Assembly: GCF_003268775.1 (NCBI RefSeq)
Contig: NZ_QLSU01000015.1
Location: 62,001 to 126,000 of the forward strand
Origin: Paraburkholderia unamae
GTDB lineage: Bacteria > Pseudomonadota > Gammaproteobacteria > Burkholderiales > Burkholderiaceae
Length of the DNA: 64,000 nucleotides
Direction of reading: 5' to 3'
The notes under the pieces: model-generated
Told to the model about the DNA's origin: nothing
Database searches by the model: none
What the model saw: only the letters and a program-made list of their open reading frames with translations
In this document: one piece after another, positions 17,597 to 26,225 of the stretch
Layout: each line of letters opens with the position of its first letter
Position numbering within the stretch: position 1 is the stretch's first letter
Made by a program: the position numbers and the translations under genes

Positions 17597-18505
17597 ATGG
17601 GCAACACGCTGACCGACAGCCGGATCGTCTACTTTTATGAAGCGGTGCGCTGCGGCACGATCCGCGCGGCGGCCGACTGGCTCGACGTCGCGCCGTCCGC
17701 GGTCAGCCGCCAGATCGCGCTGCTGGAAAAGGAGCTCGATGCGACGCTTGTCGAGCGGCACGCGCGCGGCGTCACGCCCACCGAGGCCGGGCGCTACGTG
17801 ATCGAGTACTTCCGCGAGCAGCTTGCGCATCGCGACGACCTGCTCTCCCACCTGCAAGAGCTGCGCGGCCTCAAAACGGGCCGTGTCGACGTCGTACTTG
17901 GCGAGGGCTTCGTCTCCGACATGCTCTCCGGGCCGATGCAGCAGTTCTGCCGCCAGTTCCCGGGCATCCGCGTGAACCTCGAAGTGGGCGGCACGAACGA
18001 CGTGATCCGCAAGATCGTCAACGACGAAGGCGAAATCGGCCTGGTCTACAATCCGCCCGCCGAACCGAAGCTCGTCTCGCGCGCGTCGAAGCAGCAGCCG
18101 ATGATGGCGATCGTCGGTCCCGGCTTCGAGCGCGAGCGCTACCCCGTGCTCTCCGTGCAGCAGCTCGCGACGTTTCCGCTCGCGGCCGCCCATCCGTCGT
18201 ACGGCATCCGGCAAATGCTCGAAGCGGTCGAGTATGCGGAGCATGTCCGACTGGTTCCGAGCGTGACGACGAATTCGTTCGCGATCCTCAAGGAATTCGT
18301 GAAGGCCGGGCTTGGCGTTGCGGTCATGCCCGCGTTCGCGGCGGCCACGGAGCTGCGGGCGAAGGAAGTCTTCGCGGTGAGGATCGCGCATCCGATCCTG
18401 GAGAACGCGGAGGCGCATCTCGTCACCCGCGTCGGGCGCAGGCTCTCGGTCGCCGCGAACAAGATGCTGCAAATGATGAGCGGACAGTTGCAGGCGTTTC
18501 GCTAG
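17597..18505 (+). CDS. LysR-family regulator of the M20D/DUF3100 operon
   Basis: 302 residues. The N-terminal helix-turn-helix (RIVYFYEAVRCGTIRAAA, VAPSAVSRQIALLEKEL, residues 8-50) and the effector-binding part (FVKAGLGVAVMPAFAA) are complete. The gene is transcribed away from DUF3100-M20D over a 164-bp spacer with a clear LysR operator, so it is most likely the regulator of that pair and of itself. Confidence 0.9.
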   Translation: MGNTLTDSRIVYFYEAVRCGTIRAAADWLDVAPSAVSRQIALLEKELDATLVERHARGVTPTEAGRYVIEYFREQLAHRDDLLSHLQELRGLKTGRVDVVLGEGFVSDMLSGPMQQFCRQFPGIRVNLEVGGTNDVIRKIVNDEGEIGLVYNPPAEPKLVSRASKQQPMMAIVGPGFERERYPVLSVQQLATFPLAAAHPSYGIRQMLEAVEYAEHVRLVPSVTTNSFAILKEFVKAGLGVAVMPAFAAATELRAKEVFAVRIAHPILENAEAHLVTRVGRRLSVAANKMLQMMSGQLQAFR

Positions 18506-18593
18506 CGCCGTTGGCGGCGGCTGCGGTCGCCCGCGCTCAAAACTAACCATTCAGTTAAAATTTCGCGCCGGTAACGGACCGCGGTGGCGTGCT

Positions 18594-18662
18594 CATTATT
18601 CGGGCCGAATCACGCTCGCCTGGGCGCGTGATGCCACGTCGCGTCCGTCATCGCGAATAATG
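18594..18662 (+). promoter_or_regulatory. Structured leader before porin gene
   Basis: CATTATTCG (18594-18602) and CGAATAATG (18654-18662) are exact 9-bp complements, and between them ATCACGC (18609-18615) pairs with GCGTGAT (18626-18632). The outer arm ends 7 bp before the porin ATG, so the folded form would sit over or beside the ribosome site, which is weak. This could be translational control or an operator. Confidence 0.45.
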
Positions 18663-18669
18663 AAACTGG

Positions 18670-19860
18670 ATGAAAATGACTTTGGATTTCAAACATCCCC
18701 TTGGGCTTGGGGCGGCTTTGATTGGCGCGGCGTTTTCGGCCCAATCCGCATTTTCTCAAGAAAGCGTGATGCTTTACGGAAATGTCGATGAGGCAATCAC
18801 GTGGTCGAGCAATCAGAAAGGCAGTTCGAATATTTATATGCGGCAAGGCAATCTCTATGCCTCCAAATTCGGACTCAAGGGAACGGAGGCGCTAAGCTCG
18901 ACCTTGAGCGCGGCATTCGACTTGCAGGAGGGCTTCGATCCCGGAACCGGCGCCCAGCAAACGGCCGGGCTGGCTTTTAACCGCTACGCCTTTGTCGGCT
19001 TGCAGGACACCCGATGGGGCACGCTGACGCTGGGTCGGCAGTACACGCCGTATTACATGCTCGTCGGCACGCTCGGGCCCGTAAGCTGGCTAAGCGGGGC
19101 AACCGGGGCGCATCCGGGCGACATCGACGGTTTCGACACGGATATTCGCGCGAACAACTCCGTGGTTTATACGTCGCCGGCCTTCCACGGTTTGCGCGCG
19201 AGCGCGCAATATGGCTTCGGCGGGGTCGCGGGCAGCCTGCAACGCGGCAGTCTTTTCAGTGCGGCCCTGCGCTACGACGGCGGTCCGCTTTCGGTCGCCG
19301 CCGGATATCTGAGCATGGATAACACCGACTACGCAGGCGGCTTCGATCCCAATGCCAGCGCGCAATTCCCGCACTCGGAGCTGAACAATGGCTATCTATC
19401 CGCGCGCCGGGTCCAGCAGGTTGCGGCCGCGATGAACTATACGGCAGGCAGGCTCGTGCTTGGCCTGAACTATTCGAATGTGATCTACCGGCCGGACAGC
19501 CACTCGCTTTTCAACGACGCCGCGGTGTTCAACACCTATGGCGCGCTGGCAAGCTATAGAGTCAGCGTGCCGCTGGAAGTGTCGGCCGGGTACAGCTACA
19601 CGCGGGCTTCGTCTGCGAACGGAATCAACGATGCCGCACGCTACCATCAGGTTTCGTTGAAGGAGATGTACCACCTCTCCAAACGGACCACGCTGTACGC
19701 GCTCCAGGCCTATCAGCATGCCTCCGGCTACACGCTCGGCGCCGGGGGAAGCGGCGACATCATTGCGGCGAGACCGATTGTTGGGGACTCGCAAAACACC
19801 ACGCCGTCGTCGACGCCCAATCAGTTCGTGGCGATGTGCGGGCTGGCGATCGCCTTCTGA
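18670..19860 (+). CDS. General porin, Burkholderia type
   Basis: 396 residues. A signal peptide ending near AFSQ (residue 30) is followed by the porin start ESVMLYGNVDEAITW; then come SKFGLKGTEALS, AFDLQEGFDPGTG, NRYAFVGL and TLTLGRQYTP, the recurrent strands of the Gram-negative porin family. The protein ends in Phe, as outer-membrane barrels do. Base composition is more AT-rich than neighbouring genes. It lies downstream of, but separated from, the LysR/M20D locus by a structured leader, so it is probably its own unit. Confidence 0.9.
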   Translation: MKMTLDFKHPLGLGAALIGAAFSAQSAFSQESVMLYGNVDEAITWSSNQKGSSNIYMRQGNLYASKFGLKGTEALSSTLSAAFDLQEGFDPGTGAQQTAGLAFNRYAFVGLQDTRWGTLTLGRQYTPYYMLVGTLGPVSWLSGATGAHPGDIDGFDTDIRANNSVVYTSPAFHGLRASAQYGFGGVAGSLQRGSLFSAALRYDGGPLSVAAGYLSMDNTDYAGGFDPNASAQFPHSELNNGYLSARRVQQVAAAMNYTAGRLVLGLNYSNVIYRPDSHSLFNDAAVFNTYGALASYRVSVPLEVSAGYSYTRASSANGINDAARYHQVSLKEMYHLSKRTTLYALQAYQHASGYTLGAGGSGDIIAARPIVGDSQNTTPSSTPNQFVAMCGLAIAF

Positions 19861-19915
19861 CTGCCCCCGCAAGGCGGGCGGCTCATGCGTGCGTTGCAGG
19901 TTCGGCGGGGCATGC

Positions 19916-20203
19916 TCAGGTCGCGGGCTGCCTGCGCAGGCAATCCGCGCGATAGTCGTTGTCGAGCTGCTTTTGCGCCGCGTTCAGATCGGCCGGGTAG
20001 ATCGCATCGTCGGAGCCGGGGCGGTAGCCTCGGTCCTCCAGTTCCCCCAGTTCGCCCATCAACTGCGCGTGCGTGACGGTGCCCGCGACCCGCTGAAACG
20101 GATAGGAATGGCACTGCTGCTGCGTAAGCCGAGGAGCAGCGAAAGCCGAAAGACTCCAGAACATCGCGGCGAAAGCAATGACGGTACGTGAATGCGATCT
20201 CAT
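19916..20203 (-). CDS. DUF4148 secreted small protein
   Basis: 95 residues. A signal peptide (cleavage near AFAAP, residue 23) is followed by the DUF4148 pattern: THAQLMGELGELEDRGYRPG, then AIYPADLNAAQKQL. The family is a short periplasmic protein found many times over in Burkholderia genomes with no established function. It is convergent with the upstream porin and divergent from the glucose dehydrogenase gene. Confidence 0.82.
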   Translation of the reverse strand: MRSHSRTVIAFAAMFWSLSAFAAPRLTQQQCHSYPFQRVAGTVTHAQLMGELGELEDRGYRPGSDDAIYPADLNAAQKQLDNDYRADCLRRQPAT

Positions 20204-20602
20204 GTTTCTATCCAGTAAGCAATAAGGATTCGGATGATTTCCTCTGAATGCTTCACCTTACTGAGTCGCATGTAATGAATAGCTGTCCGGAAAATGAAAA
20301 TAGATTTAATTTTTCCGGGCATGCTTGCCGCATTGTAAAAAACGGGTCGTGACCGTGCCGGATCTGCCGCCGCCCGGAACTGACGCACACCCACGCACAC
20401 CCACGCAAACCGGTGCAAGTTTGCGGGCAGAGTTTTGGATTTGATCTTAAAATGTACTATCTGGTTAATTTTAGAACTTTACCCGCCTGCACGAACAGGC
20501 GGCGCTTCGCCGCAGGCGCAGCGGAAAAAGCGCGCGAGGCGTACGCACTGCGCCCTCCTCCCGCCTTCGAAGCCAACCCGGCGTAACAACGAAAAGACAC
20601 GC
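20204..20602. promoter_or_regulatory. Intergenic region between DUF4148 gene and gcd
   Basis: 399 bp without a convincing gene. An AT-rich part at about 20420-20480 precedes gcd; TTGATC (20441) and GTTAAT (20464) with a 17-bp spacer could be a weak sigma-70 promoter. A second AT-rich part at 20204-20345 should hold the DUF4148 promoter. The frame upstream of gcd is open to 20435 but does not look coding. Confidence 0.35.
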
Positions 20603-23029
20603 ATGTCCAAGCAATCCAACACGGAACCCCTCTCTGTCTTGACCCGGACGGGTCTCACCCTGGCAGGACTGGTCGGCCTGCTTCTGGGGCTTTACTTCAC
20701 CATCGGCGGCGGCATGCTGATCGCGCGCGGCGGTAGCTGGTACTACCTGCTGGCGGGCCTCGCGCTCTGCACGACCGGCGTGCAACTCGCGCGGCGCCGC
20801 TCCAGTGCGTTCGTGATCTACCTCGTGATGTTGATCGCCACGGCGCTGTGGGCCGTGTGGGAAGCCGGCTTCGACTTCTGGCCGCTCAACACGCGCATCT
20901 TCATGTTCTCGATGATCGGCATGCTGCTCGCGCCGTTCTGGCCCGTGCTGCGCCGCGGCGAAGGCAAAGCGCCCGCGCGCGGCGCGGCGTGGGCTCTGGC
21001 CGCCGTGCTGTTGGTCTGCAACGCCGCGTTTATCTACGGCATGTTCGTGCCGCACGGCAAGTTCGGCACCGAAACGCCCACGGCCGCGGCCGGCAACGCC
21101 GGCACCGAAGACTGGACCGCCTACGGCCACTCGGCCGGCGGCGACCGTTTCGCGGGCGCCACGCAGATCAATCGCGACACCGTGAAGAACCTCCAGGTCG
21201 CATGGACCTTCCACACCGGCGACACGCCGATGAGCCCGGACGGCGGCGGCTCGGAAGACCAGGAAACGCCGCTGCAAGTCGGCAAGACGCTGTTCCTGTG
21301 CTCGCCGCACAACACGGTGATCGCCGTGGACGCCGCAACCGGCACCGAGAAGTGGCGCCACGCGTTTGCGACCCACACCACGGTGTGGGTGCGCTGCCGC
21401 GGCCTGGCGTACTTCGACGCGACCAAGCCGCTCGTGCAGCCCACAGCGACGGGTTCGACGCCGGTTTCGCCGATCGCCCCCGCTGGCGACCCTGCTGCCT
21501 GCCGCCGCCGTATCTTCATGAACACGATCGATGCGAAGCTCGTTGCACTCGACGCCGACACCGGCAAGCTGTGCGACGATTTCGGCGATCACGGCATCAT
21601 CGACCTGAAGGCGGGACTGGGCAAGGCGAAAAGCCCGCTGTACCAGCTCACCTCGGCGCCGACCGTCGCGGGCACGACCGTGGTCACGGGCGGGCGGGTT
21701 GCCGACAACGTCACGCTCGACATGCCCGGCGGCGTGATCCGCGGCTTCGACGTGATGACCGGCAAGATGAAGTGGGCGTTCGATCCGGGCAATCCGGACG
21801 ACCATGCGGCGCCGGAGCAAGGCAAGACCTTCACGCGCTCGACGCCGAACGTCTGGGCGCCGATGACCTACGACGCGACGTCGAACACGGTCTACATGCC
21901 GGTGGGCAATGCGGCCATCGACCTGTGGGGCGTGAAGCGTACCGCGCTCGACGAGACATACGGCGCATCGATCCTCGCGCTCGACGCCACCACGGGCGCC
22001 GAGAAGTGGCATTTCCAGACCGTTCACCACGACCTCTGGGACTATGACGTCCCGATGCAACCGACGCTCATCGACTTACCGACGCAGGACGGCAAGCGGG
22101 TGCCGGCCCTGATCGTCGGCACGAAGATGGGCCAGTTGTTCGTGCTCGACCGCCTCACCGGCAAGCCGCTCACGCAGGTCGTCGAGCATCCGGTCAAGCC
22201 CGCGACGATTCCGAACGAACCGTATGCGAAGACGCAGCCGCTCTCCGTGGGCATGCCGCAGATCGGCGCCGATGTGCTCAAGGATTCGGACATGTGGGGC
22301 GTGACGCCGATCGACCAGTTGATGTGCCGCGTGATTTTCCGGGGCATGCGCTACGACGGCCTCTTCACCGCGCCGGACACCGACCGCTCGCTGAGCTTCC
22401 CGGGCTCGCTCGGCGGCATGAACTGGGGCGGGCTTTCGTATGACCCGAACTCGGACATGATCTATGTGAACGACATGCGCCTCGGTCTCTGGGTCCACCT
22501 CGAAAAGGCAAAGAACCGTGGCGGCGCGTCGGACGGCAACGAAGCGGTGAATGCGGGCATGGGCGCCGTGCCGCTCGGCGGCACGCCGTACTCGGTGCTC
22601 AAGGACCGCTTCTTCTCTCCGCTCGGCATTCCCTGCCAGAAGCCGCCGTTCGGCAGCCTCACGGCCGTCGACCTGAAAACGCGCAGCATCGCATGGCAAG
22701 TGCCGCTCGGCACGGTGAAGGACACGCGCCTCTATGGCGTGCAGATGCACATGCCCACGCCGATCGGCATGCCGACCATCGGCGGCTCGCTCACGACGGC
22801 CGGCGGTCTCGTGTTCTTCGCGGCAACGCAGGATTACTACCTGCGCGCGTTCGACAGCTCGACGGGCAAGGAAGTGTGGAAGGCGCGTCTGCCGGTGGGT
22901 AGCCAGGGCACGCCGATGAGCTACACCATCGACGGCAAGCAGTACATCGTCATTTCGGCGGGCGGCGCGCGCCAGTCGCCGGATCGCGGCGATTACGTGA
23001 TTGCCTACGCGTTGCCCGGCCACCCGTAA
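20603..23029 (+). CDS. gcd: Membrane-bound PQQ glucose dehydrogenase
   Basis: 808 residues, close to the roughly 800 of E. coli Gcd. Five membrane spans fill residues 15-155. The periplasmic eight-bladed propeller follows, starting at EDWTAYGHSAGGDRFAG, with repeated tryptophan-docking strands (TGTEKWRHAF, TGAEKWHFQ, GKEVWKARLP). HHDLWDYDVPMQP holds the Asp equivalent to the proposed catalytic base, and GGMNWGGLSYDP is typical. It oxidises glucose to gluconolactone at the periplasmic face and passes electrons to ubiquinone, which acidifies soil and releases phosphate. ATG 20603 fits homologue starts; the ribosome site is weak. A strong terminator follows. Confidence 0.95.
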   Translation: MSKQSNTEPLSVLTRTGLTLAGLVGLLLGLYFTIGGGMLIARGGSWYYLLAGLALCTTGVQLARRRSSAFVIYLVMLIATALWAVWEAGFDFWPLNTRIFMFSMIGMLLAPFWPVLRRGEGKAPARGAAWALAAVLLVCNAAFIYGMFVPHGKFGTETPTAAAGNAGTEDWTAYGHSAGGDRFAGATQINRDTVKNLQVAWTFHTGDTPMSPDGGGSEDQETPLQVGKTLFLCSPHNTVIAVDAATGTEKWRHAFATHTTVWVRCRGLAYFDATKPLVQPTATGSTPVSPIAPAGDPAACRRRIFMNTIDAKLVALDADTGKLCDDFGDHGIIDLKAGLGKAKSPLYQLTSAPTVAGTTVVTGGRVADNVTLDMPGGVIRGFDVMTGKMKWAFDPGNPDDHAAPEQGKTFTRSTPNVWAPMTYDATSNTVYMPVGNAAIDLWGVKRTALDETYGASILALDATTGAEKWHFQTVHHDLWDYDVPMQPTLIDLPTQDGKRVPALIVGTKMGQLFVLDRLTGKPLTQVVEHPVKPATIPNEPYAKTQPLSVGMPQIGADVLKDSDMWGVTPIDQLMCRVIFRGMRYDGLFTAPDTDRSLSFPGSLGGMNWGGLSYDPNSDMIYVNDMRLGLWVHLEKAKNRGGASDGNEAVNAGMGAVPLGGTPYSVLKDRFFSPLGIPCQKPPFGSLTAVDLKTRSIAWQVPLGTVKDTRLYGVQMHMPTPIGMPTIGGSLTTAGGLVFFAATQDYYLRAFDSSTGKEVWKARLPVGSQGTPMSYTIDGKQYIVISAGGARQSPDRGDYVIAYALPGHP

Positions 23030-23051
23030 GCGTCGCATTCGCACGTTCCCT

Positions 23052-23097
23052 CGGGGGAGGCATACGGGTGACCGGTATGCCTCCCCCGCTCTTTTTT
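23052..23097 (+). terminator. Rho-independent terminator of gcd
   Basis: A perfect 14-bp stem (23052-23065 with 23075-23088, starting CGGGGGAGGC) closes a 9-nt loop and is followed by CTC and six T. It begins 22 bp after the gcd stop. This is the clearest terminator in the window. Confidence 0.93.
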
Positions 23098-23271
23098 CCG
23101 GGGCTTCTCGCAGCCTTGCGAATCGCAACGGCGCGATCGCAGGGTTTGCCTGCGCGCTCGTCTCCTCCATTCCGAATGAGTCGTTCCTCCCTCGTATACC
23201 GCGCGTTGCAATGCGCTCGCCCATGTCACGACCCCGTATCCGGCCGCAGGACAGATCGACCCGCGAGGACC

Positions 23272-24294
23272 ATGGGTCTTGTCCTGCGCGTGGGCTTTGC
23301 CGCGACGGCAATCGCTGCTTACACCGCACCCGCCCATGCACAAAGCGCCGTGACGCTCTACGGCTCACTCGACACGAGCATCGAACTGACGAATCCTGGC
23401 GCGGGTTATGTTGCGCGCATGGATTCCGGCGCCTATCGCGGTTCGCGAATGGGCTTGCGCGGCGCCGAGGATATCGGCAACGGCGTCAAGATTCTGTTCG
23501 ACCTTGAAAATGGCTTCGGCTCAACGGATGGCACCTATGCGGTCGCGAACACGATGTTCAACCGTCAGGCGTGGATCGGCGTGGGCACGGCCTACGGCAC
23601 GCTCCGCATGGGCCGTCAGTACTCCCCAATATACATTCCATTCAAAGGGCAACTCGACGCCTTCGGCGCCGGCACCATCGCCTCAGGTCTGAACAATCTC
23701 TCGAAGATCACGCCCTACGAAAGCAACGCACTCACTTACCTGTCGCCCGAAGTGCACGGCTTTTCCACCAGCATCATGGTCTCGCTGCGCGATGCACAGG
23801 ACGGCGACGGCAACGGGCTGGCAGGCCACATCGAAACATTCGCGTGGCACAACGGCCCGCTGCGCCTCTCGTACGCGCATCAGCAAACCCACGGTAGCGG
23901 CGCGTTGCGCGCGAACCTCGGAGGGATCTCGTACGCGTGGGGACCGGTTACCGGATTCCTTTCCTGGTTCAACGGCGACGGCGGAACGCCGCGCTACCAC
24001 AACGCCGGCGTGTCCGCGTCAGCCCGCTACGCTGTGAGCGCGCGCCTTCGAGCGTCGCTCGGCTACACCTGGCTGCGCGACCAGTCGGGAGGTGACAACG
24101 ACGCCGACCAGTTTAGTGCCGCTTGCGAGTACGATCTCTCGAAGCGTGTCCTGCTCTATGCGAGCGCAGGTTGGCTGCGCAATCGTGGTCAAGCCGAATT
24201 CACACTCAGAGGCGTGAACGTCACCGGGCTCACACCGTCCTGGCCGGGGGCTTCCGTGAGAGGCGTCCAGTTCGGGATGATCGACCGCTTTTAG
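23272..24294 (+). CDS. General porin, Burkholderia type
   Basis: 340 residues from ATG 23272 (GAGGACC just upstream). The signal peptide ends at AHAQ (residue 24). QSAVTLYGSLDTSIEL opens the barrel; SRMGLRGAEDIGNG, LFDLENGFGSTDG, NRQAWIGVGTAYGTLRMGRQYSP follow in porin order, and the chain ends in Phe. An open frame extends upstream across the gcd terminator but is not porin-like. It is monocistronic by position. Confidence 0.9.
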   Translation: MGLVLRVGFAATAIAAYTAPAHAQSAVTLYGSLDTSIELTNPGAGYVARMDSGAYRGSRMGLRGAEDIGNGVKILFDLENGFGSTDGTYAVANTMFNRQAWIGVGTAYGTLRMGRQYSPIYIPFKGQLDAFGAGTIASGLNNLSKITPYESNALTYLSPEVHGFSTSIMVSLRDAQDGDGNGLAGHIETFAWHNGPLRLSYAHQQTHGSGALRANLGGISYAWGPVTGFLSWFNGDGGTPRYHNAGVSASARYAVSARLRASLGYTWLRDQSGGDNDADQFSAACEYDLSKRVLLYASAGWLRNRGQAEFTLRGVNVTGLTPSWPGASVRGVQFGMIDRF

Positions 24295-24469
24295 CCGGCC
24301 TTCTGCTTTGCGGCATAAGGTCACGCCTGCGCGCGGTTTCGAAGCCATTGCACCTGCTGCACAGGCCGCTCAGGCAACAGAGGTCGTCGCGACGCCGCCA
24401 GGGGATTGCGCTCCCGTTGTTTGCACCTGTACCCTGACCTTGTCCAGGCCAACGAAAAGGAGAAGGACC

Positions 24470-24637
24470 ATGATCAAGTCCAAGCTACGCCGAGTGCTCA
24501 CCAGGGAACGGCGAACGACGATGGACAGCAGACGCCTCGATCGCGAAGCGTCCGCACAGCGTCAACAGGGGCAGCCGGAGGAGAGCGAGCCGCGCTCGGA
24601 AGTCCCGCGCTTCGGTGAGCGAGCGTCGCGCCACTGA
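24470..24637 (+). CDS. Small charged hypothetical protein (55 aa)
   Basis: 55 residues starting MIKSKLRRVLTRERRTTMDS, with an excellent ribosome site (AAAAGGAGAAGG four bases before the ATG at 24470). About half of the residues are Arg, Lys, Glu, Asp or Gln and there is no hydrophobic core, so a small basic nucleic-acid-associated or unstructured peptide is conceivable. It lies alone in the 529-bp gap between a porin and a monooxygenase gene. No family is recognised. The support is the ribosome site rather than the protein. Confidence 0.35.
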   Translation: MIKSKLRRVLTRERRTTMDSRRLDREASAQRQQGQPEESEPRSEVPRFGERASRH

Positions 24638-24823
24638 GCGCCGACCGTCCCCGTTCACGCCCCCCACACAGCGTGACGCCAGACCGAACATTCCCATACC
24701 CGCCGACTCATGCGCGGCGCATAATTCCCGGAAACGAACGCGCTGCCACGCCAGCGCGCTCCATCCAACGTCAGTTTGCTGACGTTGGCGCTCGCCTCGC
24801 GGCGAGGGCTTGGAGGTTTCCCC

Positions 24824-26062
24824 ATGACACCGTGCAGCTACGACGTCCTGATCGTGGGCGGCGGCCTTGGCGGCGCCGCGCTCGGCCGTGCACTGGCAAG
24901 TGCCGGAGTGCGCACGCTCATTGTCGAGCGCGAAACGACGTTCAGGGACCGCGTGCGTGGCGAAGGCATCTTTCCGTGGGGCGTGGTCGAGGCCCGTACG
25001 CTCGGGATCGAGCGTCTGCTGCTCGATGACGGCGCGCACGCGGTGCCCTTCTGGAAGCGCTACGCCGGAGCGGACCCAGGCGATTGCCGGGATTTTGCCG
25101 CCACCACGCCCGCGCGTACCGTGTGTCTGGACTTTTATCATCCGGCGATGCAGCGCACCCTGCTGGACGCGGCGCAAGCGTCGGGGGCGATTGTCCTGCG
25201 CGGCGCCGAGGTCGTGAGCATCGAGCCCGGGGAGATGCCGGGCAAGGCACCCGTTGCCGAGATCCAGACGGCCGCGGGGAAGCAGCGGGTGAAGGTGCGG
25301 CTCGTGGTCGGCGCTGACGGGCGCAGGTCGATGGTGCGCCGAACCGCGGGCTTTTCCTTGAATCAGGATGCCGGACGACTCATGGTGGCCGGGGTCCTGT
25401 ACGAGGGACTGGATGCGCCTGAAGACGCAATTCACCACTTCCAGCGCCCGGCATTGGGCCAGACTGCACTGATCTATCCGATCGGCGGCCAGCGGTTTCG
25501 CACGTATTTTGTCTCATGGATAGGACAGCGCACGCATCCCATCAGTGGCAATGCGCACATCGGCGAACTCGTGGACGCGTGTGTCGAGACTGGCGTGCCG
25601 CGCGACTGGTTCGAGCATGCGCGTGCGATTGGACCGCTGGCGGCCTATCCGGGTGCCGATAGCTGGGTCGATCATCCCTGCGACGCGGGCGTGGTCCTGA
25701 TCGGGGATGCGGCGGGGGCAAGCGACCCGTCGTGGGGAAGCGGGCTGGCATTGACGCTGCGCGACGTCAGGGTGCTGCGTGACCGTTTGCTTGCGAACGA
25801 CGACTGGGAGGCCGCGGCACACGCGTATGCGTTCGAGCATGACCGGTATTACGGTGCGCTGCATCGTGTGCACGATTGGCTCACCCAGTTGCTCTATGAA
25901 CGAGGCAAGATCGCTGACGAGCGCCGCGCCAGAATCCTGCCGTGTTTCGCGATGGAGCCCGATCGCGTGCCGGATCTGCGGGGGCTCGGGCCGGAGGCGC
26001 CGTCGGATGAAGCGGCGCGCAGGCGGTTTTTTGTCGAGGATGGTTTTTTGCCTGCCGGTTGA
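24824..26062 (+). CDS. FAD-dependent monooxygenase (PHBH fold)
   Basis: 412 residues. The Rossmann motif DVLIVGGGLGGAALGRAL is at 7-24, an Arg-rich RDRVRGEGIFPWGV follows near 45-58, the DG motif reads VVGADGRRSMVR (about 163-174), and the second FAD motif is VVLIGDAAGASDPSWGSG (about 288-305). This is the layout of class A flavoprotein hydroxylases and halogenase-like oxidoreductases. TGGAGG seven bases before ATG 24824 sets the start. No neighbour hints at the substrate. Confidence 0.85.
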   Translation: MTPCSYDVLIVGGGLGGAALGRALASAGVRTLIVERETTFRDRVRGEGIFPWGVVEARTLGIERLLLDDGAHAVPFWKRYAGADPGDCRDFAATTPARTVCLDFYHPAMQRTLLDAAQASGAIVLRGAEVVSIEPGEMPGKAPVAEIQTAAGKQRVKVRLVVGADGRRSMVRRTAGFSLNQDAGRLMVAGVLYEGLDAPEDAIHHFQRPALGQTALIYPIGGQRFRTYFVSWIGQRTHPISGNAHIGELVDACVETGVPRDWFEHARAIGPLAAYPGADSWVDHPCDAGVVLIGDAAGASDPSWGSGLALTLRDVRVLRDRLLANDDWEAAAHAYAFEHDRYYGALHRVHDWLTQLLYERGKIADERRARILPCFAMEPDRVPDLRGLGPEAPSDEAARRRFFVEDGFLPAG

Positions 26063-26225
26063 CGGTGGCGCGCGCGGGAGTGGCTATCACGCGCAACTTG
26101 CAGCGCACGCGTGCCATCCTTGACTCCGCTTTACCCCGCTCGAAGATCGCCGCCGCCGAGGCATAACTCGCGATATGGCCGCCGGGTTCTCCGCCAGCCT
26201 TGTTCGCTTATTACCCGTGTGTGCC

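Noticed and set aside
20200..20418. 72-residue frame upstream of the DUF4148 gene
   Set aside because: Overlaps the AT-rich promoter area; translation lacks any recognisable pattern.
20471..22060. 529-residue open frame antisense to gcd
   Set aside because: His/Arg/Ala-rich translation with no domain; typical shadow of a high-GC gene with strongly biased third positions.
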